Source: Mytilus edulis (lineage: Eukaryota > Mollusca > Bivalvia > Mytilida > Mytilidae). From it: DNA of 64,000 nt. The notes under the pieces are model-generated. The model made no database searches and was not told where the DNA came from. It worked only from the letters and a program-made list of their open reading frames with translations. The stretch is taken from positions 74,229,821 through 74,293,820 of the forward strand of contig NC_092346.1 of NCBI RefSeq assembly GCF_963676685.1, in the 5' to 3' direction. Positions 50,801 through 60,775 of this stretch are shown one piece after another (the first letter of the stretch is position 1; each line of letters starts with the position of its first letter). Position numbers and translations under genes: made by a program.

Positions 50801-53800
50801 AAAACTGAAATCAGGTCATGTGCACACCCCTGAAGACATGATACCTGCACATTTTTTAATAATCAAAGTTGTATGAATTTCATAGATTTTTACCTGGTCT
50901 TTCAAAAAATTCATGCTTCAGGGTACGCTCGCCTGCTCCGAAAAGAGCTACAGTGGCTGCAAATAAGTTTTCAATTTTCACTGCCAAAAAAACAGACTGT
51001 TTACAGTGTTGTCTCCCCTCAAAACATGTATATTTAATCTAATTTTTAAAATTATTTTAATCATTCAACCTGCTTTAATTGAAGTTAATTAACATATATC
51101 TTTACAACCAAATACAAAAAACATGATACATTTTCACCAATTATGTTGATAAAAAGGGACTTCCCTCCATGTCTATTTTTACTTGGGGAATAACCCCTAG
51201 TTTTTTTATACGAAACTGTTTATAGCACCCTATAGGATACATATTTTTCTCATTGTTTAAGGACGCACGTTTGCCTATAGCTGCTAACATCCACCTCATT
51301 TGAACTTTGGTAATCATACCAAATGTCCTTATTTTTATATACTGTGGATTCATTTATTTTGTGGGTAACAATTTTTGTGGTTATGGAAAACTTGCATTTT
51401 CGTGGATTTTTGATATATCGTTGTTTTCCAAAAATCTGCATTTGATCATAGAGCAAATTTGCAATTTGTTGAACATTTAAATGCATGGTTTTTCTGTACC
51501 AACAAAATCCACGAAAAAAATTGGTATCCAACGAATAATAATGCATCCACAGTAATAAATTCTATATAAATTTGAAAGCAGTCAGATAATTTTGTGTGCA
51601 TATTCATATTTATGTTATATATTTGATGTCAAAATTCATCAATATCTGGTGCAAAGATACACATCAAGATGATCTTTTAACTTGAAACTTATGAAAGTCA
51701 ACCCTATATTAATTTGAATACTTTAAACGAACCAAGCATGTTGAAACATGTTTTCGTTGGTAACATAAATTTCTAGTATAAATATGATAAAGTTTTGCAT
51801 TATATAAAAATATGTATTTCTTTTTATACGACTCAAAAAAAAAATTGTATGATGTTGTCGCCTGCGTCATTGTTCGAAGACACATTGGTTTCCGGACAAT
51901 AACTTTATTTTAAGTGAATGGATCTCTTCGAAATTATTTAAGAAGGTTCAATACCAAAAAAAGGAAGGTGGAGATTGATATTGGGGATGATGGTCCCAAC
52001 AGTTTAGGAATTAGGGGTCCAAAGGGGCCCAAAACGCATTTTTCTAGTGTCAGGATAATAACTTGTGTATAAGTATTTAGATTGCTCTGACATTGTACCA
52101 CGGTACAATACCACAAGTAGAAGGTTGGGATTCATTTAAGGGATTATGGGGCTAACAGTTTAGGAATCAAGGGCCAAAAAGGGGCCAAAAACAAGCATTT
52201 TCCTAGTTTCCAGACAATAACTGGGTAAATGTATGGATCTCTCTGACATTGTACCACAAGATTCCATTTAACAAAGGGAAAGCTGAGATTGAGTTTGGGG
52301 TTAATTGCACCAAACATATAGGAATAAGTGGCCAAAAAAGGGCCAATAAGTATATGAATCTCTGTGAAATTGTACTACAAGGTTCCATACTATAAAGGAA
52401 AAACTGGGATTGTGTTTTGGGGTCATGGCTTGAAAGGGGGTTTCAAACAAGTAGGGGGGGGGGGGGATTTTTCAAATTATGGATTTTTGAAAAGTTTCAA
52501 GAAGAAATCTTCAATTGCACAGTATTGCGCAATAAATTTGTAAGATCTTTGACCACATTTATTTTGTCAAACCTATATTATCTCAAAATTTTGATCACAA
52601 TCCAAATTCAGACAGTATCAAGCTTAAATATTGTGTCCAAATTTGTCCCAACTGTTCAGGGTTCAACCTCTGCAGTCGTATTGGGCTGTGAAGCATTTTA
52701 TTATGCTTTGATAGTGAAGTTTAATGAGTTTTTTTGATATTTCAGCTTATAAAGATAGAATGTTTAGTGCTGGATGGTGGTTATTTTTAGGCTGGATGCT
52801 TCATTACTTTCCATTCTGGCCAATGACTAGAGTTTTATACTTCCATCATTATTTCCCAGCATTCCTATTTAGTGCCATGTTGTCAGGTAATTAATATTTA
52901 CAACAACTCAGTAACACTTATTAATATAAAGTGAAAAATTTATTTGGAAATCAGAAACACAGTAAAATGTATAAGATTATGACGAACAAAGTCAGAAAAC
53001 AAATTTTGAAGATCAAGGATCAGGAATTTTTTCGTGTGATTTTTGTCCTTTGTTCATTTGAAAGTCAAGGTCATTTATTTATATTTACTGTCAACAAACT
53101 TCATCCAGGAAGTCAAGACATAAAGATACCTTTTTCAACCATCTTGCTGCAGAATGTAGGAAGTTCTATACCTATTTTGAAAAAAAGAATTAAGTGTAAT
53201 TTATAGGATGCAACCATTTAAAACTGCAATGATTTTGATAAATTGAAATTGCAAATTTCTTGGAAATAAACCTGTTTCTAATGGATTATGAATTCTGAAT
53301 GAATTTCTGATTTACACTTTACTTTTGTTGATATGATGAAATACAGATTACCTTGTTAAGTTTTACTTTAGATGTATGTATTGTTTTGTAGGTGTTGTTC
53401 TAGACTACATCTTGACATGGTGTTGTATAAGTGTACCAGAACAGTTTTCCCTTATTGTATTCCAAGGTTGTATAGCAGCTATATTTGCTGTCTTATGTTG
53501 GAGGTATGTTATTCACTTTCTTAATATCACTGTGTTTAATGAATACAGAACCTTGCAAAAAAATGTGAACAGATATTTTGCTTTTGATGTTTAAAAGTAA
53601 TCTGACTTATCCGCAATCTGTTACGTAAAGCTCACATTTTTATGCCCCATTTTTTAGCATAGTGTTTTTTGGTATGTGCATCCAATCGTTAGTTCGTGCA
53701 TCCATTCATTCGTCCATTCATCCATCTGTCCCGCTTCAGGTTGAGTTTTTGGTCAAGGTAATTTTTGATGATGTTGAAGTCCAATCAACTTGACTCTTAG

Positions 53801-56800
53801 TACACATGTTCGCTATGATATGATCTTTATAATTTTAATGCCAGATTAAGTTTGATCCAAATTTCATGGTCCACTGAACATAGAAAAAGAACTATGGACA
53901 CATTCTTGCTTATAGGCTTGTATGCAGACTTTGGCATACAATGATTTAAAATATCAACAAAAATTGGTACCTACGAAAATAATGAATCTGCTTAAGTTTC
54001 TGTAGATCACAACTTCAAGTTTGAAAGGTGGCACTGCAAGGAGATACAAAATGACATGATCTTTACATCAAACTGTCTATGCCTGAAATTAAATTTTTTG
54101 CATGACCATAATCACTGATCCCTGAAGTAGGTTGCACAATTTTTTGGATATAATTTTGTTCCAAGTAGTTTAAATCTTTGTTTATTTATATCATGATGAA
54201 GTTAAATTTCATACTTTAAAACAAAAATTTAGTGATCATGAAAAAATCATAATTTTCTCAAAAGATTAATAGTTGGCATTACTTTTGTTTAGAAACATGT
54301 TAGGACTATTTATGTAAAATAGGTGGAAATTATCCTTATATTGTGATGTTATAATCACTAGAACAGAGCCTTGTCAGATGCTTGTAAAAAAGGCATGGGC
54401 ACAGGATCTGTATTTTAACCTGATTTTTAATATCTGAATATACAATGAAATTCAATTTTGTTAAAGATATCTTCCATTGATAACCTAATCATAAGCTAAA
54501 TTAATGAAAGCAATTTTTTTTTAAAGGGGCACTAGCTGTCAAATTCATGTTCACTGATTTGACTAAAATCTCATCATATTTGAACTAACTAAAACGTATC
54601 TCAAAATTACAAAAAGTCTGAAATAAACAATTAACAATGGATGGACTCAATAATATGTACCAATATTCTGTTTGTATTTTTGACTAGACACCATCTGAGT
54701 AACCATGTAGATGACCTTGGAAGAATGCTGACGGTCATATAACTTGATATAAATTATATATAGATAGCGACCACATGCAATCTATATTTTTCTATATGTT
54801 TGATTTCATGTTCTAGGTTCAAAAAATTGTTTATCATAATTTTTACCTGTATACGAATGATTTATTTGTGAGTCAAATCAGTCAACTAAATAGTTCGTCC
54901 TTGTTTCACTTTTAATGTTAACATTTTTTTCCTTTTGAATGCTGTATATGAGGGTTACCCATCTCCAGCTAAGGGGTTAAATTGAAGGTCACACAAATAC
55001 AGATTCGATAAGGTCGAGCTTGCAAGTATATGTTTCATCAGCAATGATTCTTAGCTTATTTTGACAAAATTGAGCCAAATTGGCTGATAAAAGCAAGTGA
55101 TGATTTCACTATTTCACTTCATTGATAATTGAAAATATATATCTTGTAATAAATGCCCCTTTAATAAAAGAAAGGTTATGCTATTTATGTGTTTTTATTA
55201 GCTCAACACATATATTAGGTTCATCTCATGTGAGCTATTGTTATTGCTTGGCATCTGTTGTCATTGTGCGTCTATCCCCATCATACACTTTCAAATATAT
55301 TCTCTGAAACTACATAGCCAATTTTGAAACTTTGAAACAGATTGTGTGTTCTCAACAAATGTTTATTTTATGAAAACATGTCTACCTTTAGGTAAAACTA
55401 GAAGATAGGGGTTAAAGCAGGTTTTGCCTAATATTTCAAATACTAAAGCAGTTAGGGGAACTCTGGTGAATCTACACATTGAAATTTTCATGTTAATGAG
55501 ACAAACCATTTGGACAAATTTTTCTCTGTGTTTTCTGCATGAATACTATAGTAGATAGACAGAAATTTTAAATTGCAAATTACCAGCACAATCTACAAAT
55601 AGATGAACTTTGATTAAAAGAAATCCAGCTTACTCATTAAAGGAGTAATTTTACTCACAAATGAAAATTTTCAGGCCTTTTTTTTTTTTAGGTTGTTTGC
55701 CTTTAATAATTGTCACCCATATTTGTTTTCACCACAATATTGAAAACTAGATTTATAACCGTCTGTTATTCCGTCTGACTGTCCAACTGCCTGAAATAGT
55801 GTAGTTTTCTTGCCTTCTATGATATGAAAGGGAATAATTTTCTATGAGGTCAGCAGCTTGAAAATATTCAGATGTAGTGAGTGAGAGTTTTTGTAGTCAT
55901 ACCTTTTTTGCTGATAGTTTAAAATTTTAAAACACTCATTGTACATGGACAAATTCTGTAAAGCTTCTCTTTGCTTCAATTGAACGAAATGATTTTATAT
56001 TAAGTTTGTAGATTGAGAAAGTTGTGTTGTAGTGTTTTTCATTCCCCATAATGACCAGCATAAGCAAAGATTGCATGAAGTGTTACCCTTGACAATTCTT
56101 CCATCATTCCATCTGTCCATCTTTATGTCCGTCTGTCCATCTCATTTTGGTTTAATTTAAGTTTTCCTCATTCAAATTTTATAAAACTGGTGTACAATGC
56201 TAAGAACCAAACTCTCAGACAGAGTTCAAATTTGGGCAGTGAATCACTTACCATTCTAGAGTTGTACCTCATTTTAGATTGGAAAATTGCTAATTTATTG
56301 GTTTTTACACTTTTAACTTTATTTCCCTCACCCAAATTTTATGAAACTTTTACACAATGCTAAAAAACACAACACCCAGACAAAGCTTAAATTTTGGAAG
56401 TATGTCGTTAACTGTTTTAGAGTCATGCCCTGTTGTAACTTAACTTATTGCAAATTTTTCAGTTTCCACTCTTAACTTAATGTTTGCCTCTTCCGATAAA
56501 TTCATACACAATGCCATTAATCACAAGTTGACAACACACAGACAGAGTTCAAATTTTGGTAATGAGTCATTTACCTTTCTAGAGTTATGCCCCCTTGATA
56601 TACATCTGCTGTGCAGCCACTTCCTTTTTGACAATAGTTTGAAATATTAGAATGCTCAGTGTAAAATGAAAAACTCATCAAAGTTTCCAGTCACAGAATT
56701 GGTCTCATTATTTACTTTGACATTTAATAAAGTGAGTCCAGTAATTTGTTAAACAGCAGAGAAATGTGCAATAAAAGATTTATCGTTTTTAAAAAAAAAG

Positions 56801-59468
56801 GACATTTAATAAAGTTTAATAATGTGAAATAGGGTGCTAATTGTTCCTTCTCCTATCTTGTCTATTTTTATGCCCCACCTACGATAGTAGAGGGGCATTA
56901 TGTTTTCTGGTCTGTGCCTCCGTTCGTCTGTGCGTCCGTCTGTGCGTCCGTCCGTTCGCTTCAGGTTAAAGTTTTTGGTCAAGATATTTTTTGAAGAAGT
57001 TGAAGTCCAATCAACTTGAAACTTAGTACACATGTTCCCAATGATATGATCTTTCTAATTTTAATGTCAAATTATAGTTTTGATCCCAATTTCATGGTCT
57101 ACTGAACATAGAAAATGATAGTGTGAAGTTCAGGTTAAAGTTTTTGGTCAAGGTAGTTTTTGATGAAGTTAAAGTTACATCAACTTGAAACTTAGTACAC
57201 ATGTTCCCTATGATATGATCTTTCTAATTATAATTCCAAATTAAAGTTTTGAGCCCAATTTCATGGTTCAATGAACATAGAAAATGATAGTGCAAGTGGG
57301 GCATCCGTGTACTATGGACATATTCTTGTTATTTGAGTTATCTTATTTGAAAGATACATGAAATGAAGCTTGTATGGGCAAATCAACCTTATATATGTAA
57401 CAACTTTTTTTCATATTCAATATGTTATGTATTTTCAAATAGGCTATTTTCATCATCACTTTGGTTAAAGAGACATGCAAGTTAAGACTGCTTGGAAAGC
57501 TATTCTTTTCCCCTTTACAAAACTACCTGTAGTCATATTTGGTATGATATTAACATGTGCAAGATCAAAAGTAAAGAGACCAAGGAGTTTGGGAAATCTA
57601 AGCATAATTTCCGTCTGCAGTCATGATCATTTTTGTTTTTTAAATAGGTCGAGAATGAACCCTGACTTTTTGTTAAAATTAGCTATAGTGAAGCACTTGT
57701 TAATTTGCCCTACCAAATATTATTTAATTGTTTGGGTTTTTTTTTTTGCAAATATTCCTGTCTAAATTATATATAAGATTTTTGTGGTGCATTACTATGT
57801 GTTTTGTAATGTTATACCATGGAAGTATTATATTGATATAATACTTCCATGGTTATACTGATATCTATATTACCTTTAATGTTTTGTAATGTTATACTGA
57901 TATCTATATTATCTTTAATGTTTTGTAATATTATACTGATATCTATATTATCTTTAATGTTTTGTAATATTATACTGATATCTATATTATCTTTAATGTT
58001 TTGTAATATTATACTGATATCTATATTATCTTTAATGTTTCTGAATTTTCATTGATTGAAGACCATGCATTATCACAACCCATTCATCTTTACCCATTAA
58101 GGTTTTATTTTATATACATCAAACATGAATAGGATTTATATTGGAAACAGATGTAACTATGCAGACACCAGCTGTAAAATTAACAGGTCGTTCTAATTGA
58201 TTATTTTATATAACATGTCTATGTTGAAGTTTGAATAAAACATGATGTGTTGTTCTCTTTCAATAAAACACTCTAGATTTTCACACATCAGAAGACACAC
58301 AGAATTTAATATCCATTTCCCATGTTGTATGTGTAATCAACAGAATTGTCTTGTTTATTTTATAATCAATATTAAACAGTGGAATTTAATGAAATAAAAT
58401 AATCAATTGTTTACTATACTAAAAGCTTTCAAAATAAATTGACATCACAAATCACATGTGGTTTGAAAATTGATTCCTTTAAATGCTTAGCAAACATTTT
58501 TGTTACTAACCAAAGGCTGCCATCAATATTTTTACAGATAATTAATTTTTACATATATATAAACCTATATCACTACTTTGAATTGATTAATTATTTTGAT
58601 CAGTATGGTGTTGGATATTCAAGGTTTTCCATTGATGGTGTTCTTGTCTGGTTCAATAATAAAAATATTTTCACAGTTAAAGCTATAACAGATATTATTT
58701 ATTAATGGTTACATACTGTTGCATTCAGTTATTTTTCTCTTTTATCAAATCAGTATGTTTGCAAATAAGGAAGTGTCTATTTAACTCAAAGGTATTTTTG
58801 TTTGCTGAAATAAATAGGAATCCATGCTTTGTTTCCATGACAACAACATCCACTAAATCTAACATTTGATATCTGTGGTTAAAATTTATAAAAAATATCA
58901 ATGGTTTTAGTTCAAGTTCAAACATGTGTAAGTGCATGACAAACATTAGATTTACTATCTACATTAAAGGTGCCTTATAAAATTGGTTTTATTTATTGTG
59001 ATAAAGGTGCTTTAATGTACATTGTATGTGTGAAGTACATTTCATATCTGTAATTGTTTTGTTGATAGTCCCAAATACTGACAAGGACAACCAAGTTTCA
59101 ATTGTCTTCTTAAATTAAACTCCTTAAAAATTCTGATATTTTACACTGTGGAAACGCAGGTTAGATGGCTATATGGCTATAGAATTCACCCTTTCAGACC
59201 ATCTCTCTGTCTGTCTGTCCTTGTGCCTTGGAAGGGCAAATGCTCCTGTGGAATATGAGAAAAATTTCAATCTTTTAATTTGGAGGAATATTATAAATTG
59301 TCACTGGAATATTATTTTCTGTTTCAGTAGTTTGATATTTAGCATTTTCTTTTTTTTTTCAGCTTTTACTTGTTTTATCCATTATCTTATGGGATGTATG
59401 GTCCATCATCAATGGAAGAGGGAAGTCTATGGAGAAACATCAAATGGATGGAATCCTGGGACTTATAA
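26877..59468 (+). CDS. POMT2: Protein O-mannosyltransferase 2, complete, 20 exons
   Basis: Exons: 26877-27136, 28421-28505, 28879-28983, 31310-31418, 31817-31925, 32399-32464, 33320-33413, 33909-34015, 34701-34783, 35455-35564, 35976-36103, 41832-41910, 43043-43194, 43994-44082, 47241-47317, 47875-47946, 50209-50365, 52746-52886, 53392-53503, 59363-59468 (TAA). Lengths sum to 2241 nt: 746 residues, against 750 in human. The GT39 loop-1 motif [12 protein letters not shown] has the acidic pair Asp89-Glu90, followed by [10 protein letters not shown]. Then come hydrophobic membrane segments ([25 protein letters not shown]), three MIR repeats over roughly residues 340-525 ([38 protein letters not shown]), and C-terminal spans with [18 protein letters not shown]; it ends ESWDL, as human ends SWDF. 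The family sits in the ER membrane, pairs with POMT1 and transfers mannose from dolichyl-phosphate mannose to Ser/Thr of proteins such as dystroglycan. All joins are GT-AG and no exon is broken. Intron 11 (36104-41831) and intron 19 (53504-59362) are the largest. Confidence 0.97.
27996..28186. mobile_element. ACTGTGGATT-type MITE, diverged copy
   Basis: Starts TACTGGATTCATCAA and ends AATGATAATGAATCCACATTA, with inner 'GTTATCCAACGAATG'. Same layout as 51340-51554; lies in POMT2 intron 1. Confidence 0.6.
29199..30294 (+). mobile_element. Family B element with tandem core, POMT2 intron 3
   Basis: A 5' hairpin (TCGAGCCTGCAAC / GTTGCAGAAAGCTCGA, 29199-29231) and a GGCGGCGGCGG stretch are followed by several core units of about 145-150 bp, each with TGACCTTGACCTCATTTTCA-like sequence (29378, 29680, 29826, 29973 degenerate, 30120). 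It ends GGCGAGACATTTCAGCGTG then CACTCTTGT. A 128-codon open frame over its left half is incidental. Confidence 0.75.
30522..30708. mobile_element. ACTGTGGATT-type MITE, degraded copy
   Basis: Shares 'CTGTTGGATACCAATTTTCA' and 'CCCACAAAATTTGG' and ends GAATCTATAGTA. The left terminus is eroded. POMT2 intron 3. Confidence 0.5.
32528..32792 (-). mobile_element. Family C element, inverted short copy
   Basis: Begins (on +) ACAAGAATGTGTCC..CCCCAGTACACGGATGCCCC and ends with GGGGCAT, i.e. the inverted form of 42489-42940. It lies directly after POMT2 exon 6. Confidence 0.65.
36204..37492. mobile_element. PIF/Harbinger-like non-autonomous element with long inverted ends, flanked by TAA
   Basis: The left end GACTCAGATCGACGTCCGG has its complement at the right end, and the inverted pairing continues for about 85 bp through repeated CGACGTCC blocks. 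Both borders carry TAA (36201-36203, 37493-37495), the TWA-type duplication expected of PIF/Harbinger. The interior has no transposase but includes an unrelated RT fragment. It sits at the start of POMT2 intron 11. Confidence 0.8.
36667..36807 (+). pseudogene. Retroelement remnant: zinc-knuckle tail of a non-LTR-type reverse transcriptase
   Basis: One frame reads [20 protein letters not shown] then PTY, the C-x2-C ... EDEYHF..CP pattern seen at the C-terminus of many animal non-LTR reverse transcriptases, and ends at TGA. Only about 46 codons remain. It is nested inside the TAA-flanked element. Confidence 0.55.
38100..40200. other. AT-rich intron 11 segment with X-box-like motifs
   Basis: No exon or long frame. 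Contains four GTTGC/CATGGAAAC-type motifs (38420-38434, 38825-38839, 39393-39407, 39533-39547). Possibly part of an unrecognised dispersed repeat. Confidence 0.4.
40222..40310 (-). repeat. tRNA-like sequence (SINE head or tRNA pseudogene)
   Basis: On the - strand, A-box-like TGGTCTAGTGG (40302-40292) and B box GGGTTCGAACC are in tRNA spacing, followed by CTCGTTTTT, a pol III stop. The acceptor ends do not pair, so not a working tRNA. Confidence 0.55.
41647..41752. repeat. Foldback hairpin element 3
   Basis: Arms TAGAGAATTGATAAGAAGTA and TACTTCTTATCAATTCTCTA pair and continue inward (GATAATCAAC / GTTGATTATC) to a loop at GCGACTAAAGTCGC. It ends 80 bp before POMT2 exon 12. Confidence 0.85.
42182..42206. 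repeat. (TTAC)n microsatellite
   Basis: About six TTAC repeats in POMT2 intron 12. Confidence 0.85.
42489..42940 (+). mobile_element. Family C element, POMT2 intron 12
   Basis: Begins with hairpin ATGCCCCACCTACG..AGTAGAGGGGCAT, has a GTTCGTCCGTC stretch, two core units of about 175 bp sharing 'GGTAGTTTTTGATGAAG', and ends GGACACATTCTTGT. Shows 5' hairpin, tandem core and fixed 3' end. Confidence 0.75.
43786..43936. repeat. Foldback hairpin element 4
   Basis: Near-perfect 151-bp palindrome: AGTCTAGAGAGATCA at the left, its complement at the right, with AATTTCATTCCAATATT and TGTATAAAGTCAACTATA arms inside. It lies 58 bp before POMT2 exon 14. Confidence 0.9.
44336..45092 (+). mobile_element. 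Family D element, short copy
   Basis: Starts TTTTTATAAAACCGCAAAAA and ends GCTGCGCCCTGTGGAGC then ATCTGG and a host T. Its last ~390 bp is repeated at 46740-47157, so this is an internally deleted copy next to the full one. Confidence 0.6.
45113..47157 (+). mobile_element. Family D Helitron-like element, long copy
   Basis: Has a 5' hairpin ATACGACCGC..CGTCGTAT, a CGTCGTCG-rich stretch, four units of about 150 bp around 'AATTAGGGGCCAAAA', then units around 'TTGATATGCCGAATCTAA', a palindrome array (46367-46606) and a unique tail. It ends with hairpin GCTGCGCCCTGCGGAGC, then ATCTGG|T. CTGG obeys the CTRR rule. It fills most of POMT2 intron 14. Confidence 0.7.
46367..46606. repeat. 35-bp array of ATTGCACAGTATTGTGCAAT palindromes, about 7 copies
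   Basis: Each unit couples the 20-bp palindrome to AGCAAGAAATTTTCA. One isolated unit is also seen in the family D copy at 51824 (near 52510). Confidence 0.85.
48018..49325 (+). mobile_element. Family E element (TCGAGCCTTAAAC ... GGCGAGACA) with 191-bp tandem core
   Basis: Begins GTCGAGCCTTAAACTTTAGT, with a GCAGCAGCGGCGG stretch, then core units starting ACTCTGTGGTTAAAGT every 191 bp (about 48101, 48292, 48483, 48674). The second and third are identical by eye; later units are diverged. It ends GTTGAGTCTGCG..GGCGAGACA. Ends resemble family B, but the core is unrelated. POMT2 intron 16. Confidence 0.75.
49613..50081. repeat. 52-bp minisatellite, about 9 copies
   Basis: Unit GAGACAGATAATGAACTACC..TCGACCAATGGGCTACTG.., nearly uniform apart from G/T at 'ATGGGC/ATGTGC'. 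POMT2 intron 16, 128 bp before exon 17. Confidence 0.95.
51340..51554. mobile_element. ACTGTGGATT-type MITE, best-preserved copy
   Basis: TACTGTGGATTCATTTATTT at the left and AATAATAATGCATCCACAGTA-like end at the right, with TA at both borders. POMT2 intron 17. Confidence 0.75.
51824..52690 (+). mobile_element. Family D element, third copy in POMT2 intron 17, end lost
   Basis: Starts TTTTTATACGACTC, has units around 'TTAGGAATTAGGGG' and the tail 'GTTCAGGGTTCAACCTCTGC', but the terminal hairpin is eroded (TGGGCTGTGAAGCA). It ends 55 bp before POMT2 exon 18. Confidence 0.6.
53642..53911 (+). mobile_element. Family C element, short copy in POMT2 intron 19
   Basis: ATGCCCCATTTTTTAGC at the left and GGACACATTCTTG at the right, with one core unit. 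Confidence 0.6.
53912..56869. other. POMT2 intron 19, mostly featureless
   Basis: AT-rich. A segment near 55200-55680 and another with units around 'TAGAGTTATGCCC' and 'ACACAGACAGAGTTCAAATT' (56030-56650) look like old repeat pieces; no exon or border supported. Confidence 0.4.
56870..57331 (+). mobile_element. Family C element, full-length copy in POMT2 intron 19
   Basis: Co-linear with 42489-42940: the same first 45 bases, two core units, and end GGACATATTCTTGT. Confidence 0.75.
57816..57853. repeat. Perfect 18-bp-arm palindrome
   Basis: ACCATGGAAGTATTATAT and its exact complement are separated by TG. It sits at the start of the 39-bp array. Confidence 0.9.
57850..58040. repeat. 39-bp minisatellite, about 5 copies
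   Basis: Unit TTATACTGATATCTATATTA + TCTTTAATGTTTTGTAATA. One frame stays open because 39 is a multiple of three; not coding. Confidence 0.9.
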
Positions 59469-60147
59469 CCAAAGCCAAACAAGCAGACCTCAGATGGAAG
59501 ATATAGATCATGAATACATATTTTTTTTTAGTATTTTCACATATCATATCAGGTGCAAAATTACACAAGAAAACCCCTTGTAAATCTTTATTTGTTCATT
59601 AGATTTTTCTATTTACACATTTATTGTGCTTTGTTATAGTTGAATATTTATATGAGGGGGGATAGGACCTTTATTGGGACTTTGGGATCGAGTGTTTTTA
59701 AGCTCGGGATTTCAGGCCTTTCAGGATCCAGGAATTTTTTTTTCAAATTTCAGGATGGAACCTTGGGATTTTCATTTTTTTAAGCCCGGGATTTCGGGAT
59801 CAGGACCCCTCCCACCCCTCTCTTATATATCTATTTCAAATTATCTTAAAAATGTATCATGAAAAGTTGTCATTGTATAAATCTCCAGATTTTGAAAAAT
59901 AGTTGTACAAGACTTCTGTTTTCTGATTTCCAGTTTTTGACCAGTTTTGGACCTTTTCTTATGTGGGATTTTGCATTTTTTTGTACAATTAAAAAAAAAG
60001 TGACAGTTCTCCACAGAATCTGCCCTGTATAAGCTAAATTTAAAAAATCACATGCAAAGTTTAGATTAATTCCATGTATCCTTGAAATGCACATTTTATA
60101 CAGGATAACTCATTGGTATTTTATAAACACTGACCAGTACCATTGTG

Positions 60148-60153
60148 AATAAA
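60148..60153 (+). terminator. Candidate polyadenylation signal of POMT2
   Basis: AATAAA about 680 bases after the POMT2 stop. Other AT-rich candidates follow further on, so the real site is uncertain. Confidence 0.25.
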
Positions 60154-60775
60154 GTCCCATAATAGAATACCGGTAGATGATTCTGAATAATAGATGTACA
60201 CTAGAAAAGAAAAATGTAAAATAAGTTGCATACTATTAAGGAAGTACACCACTAATTCATGGTCCCATTGCTTTCTATGTTAAATTCCTCCGTTTCAAGC
60301 AGGCACACCTCTTTTGTTTTAAGATCAAATAAAGTGGCAATCATTTCATGTCAAAGCAACACATTATGGTGTCTTGTACTGAAAAAATCAACATACCTTT
60401 AATGGCATTTAAGAAAGAACTGGTTCCCAAAACTTCAGATGTACCAAAACAGGTACTTCAGATCTGACAAACACACAAAATGTACCCTCTTTTTAAAATT
60501 TGGTGCAGTTTTTTTAATATTCAAAATCAAAAGTCCAAAAGTGTTTTACAATGATCACCAGTCCTTCAGTTTTCATTTGATACCAAAAATACCTAAATAT
60601 TCTACATATTATGAAAGTTACACTCATGCGTAGGAGCTATTTTGTGTTAAATATATACTACTTTCTGGTATCTGCTTTCTGGCCGGGTCTGAATTAGTGG
60701 TGTTACACCTTAAAAAAGAAACTGGAAAATGTTTAACATTGGAATAGAAAAAGTTCCATACTAGAATAGATTTTT

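Noticed and set aside
57849..58055. Open frame encoding a hydrophobic 13-residue repeat
   Set aside because: Result of a 39-bp tandem repeat in a POMT2 intron.
59173..59583. 136-codon + strand frame
   Set aside because: It overlaps POMT2 exon 20 in a different frame; the spliced POMT2 frame explains this stretch.
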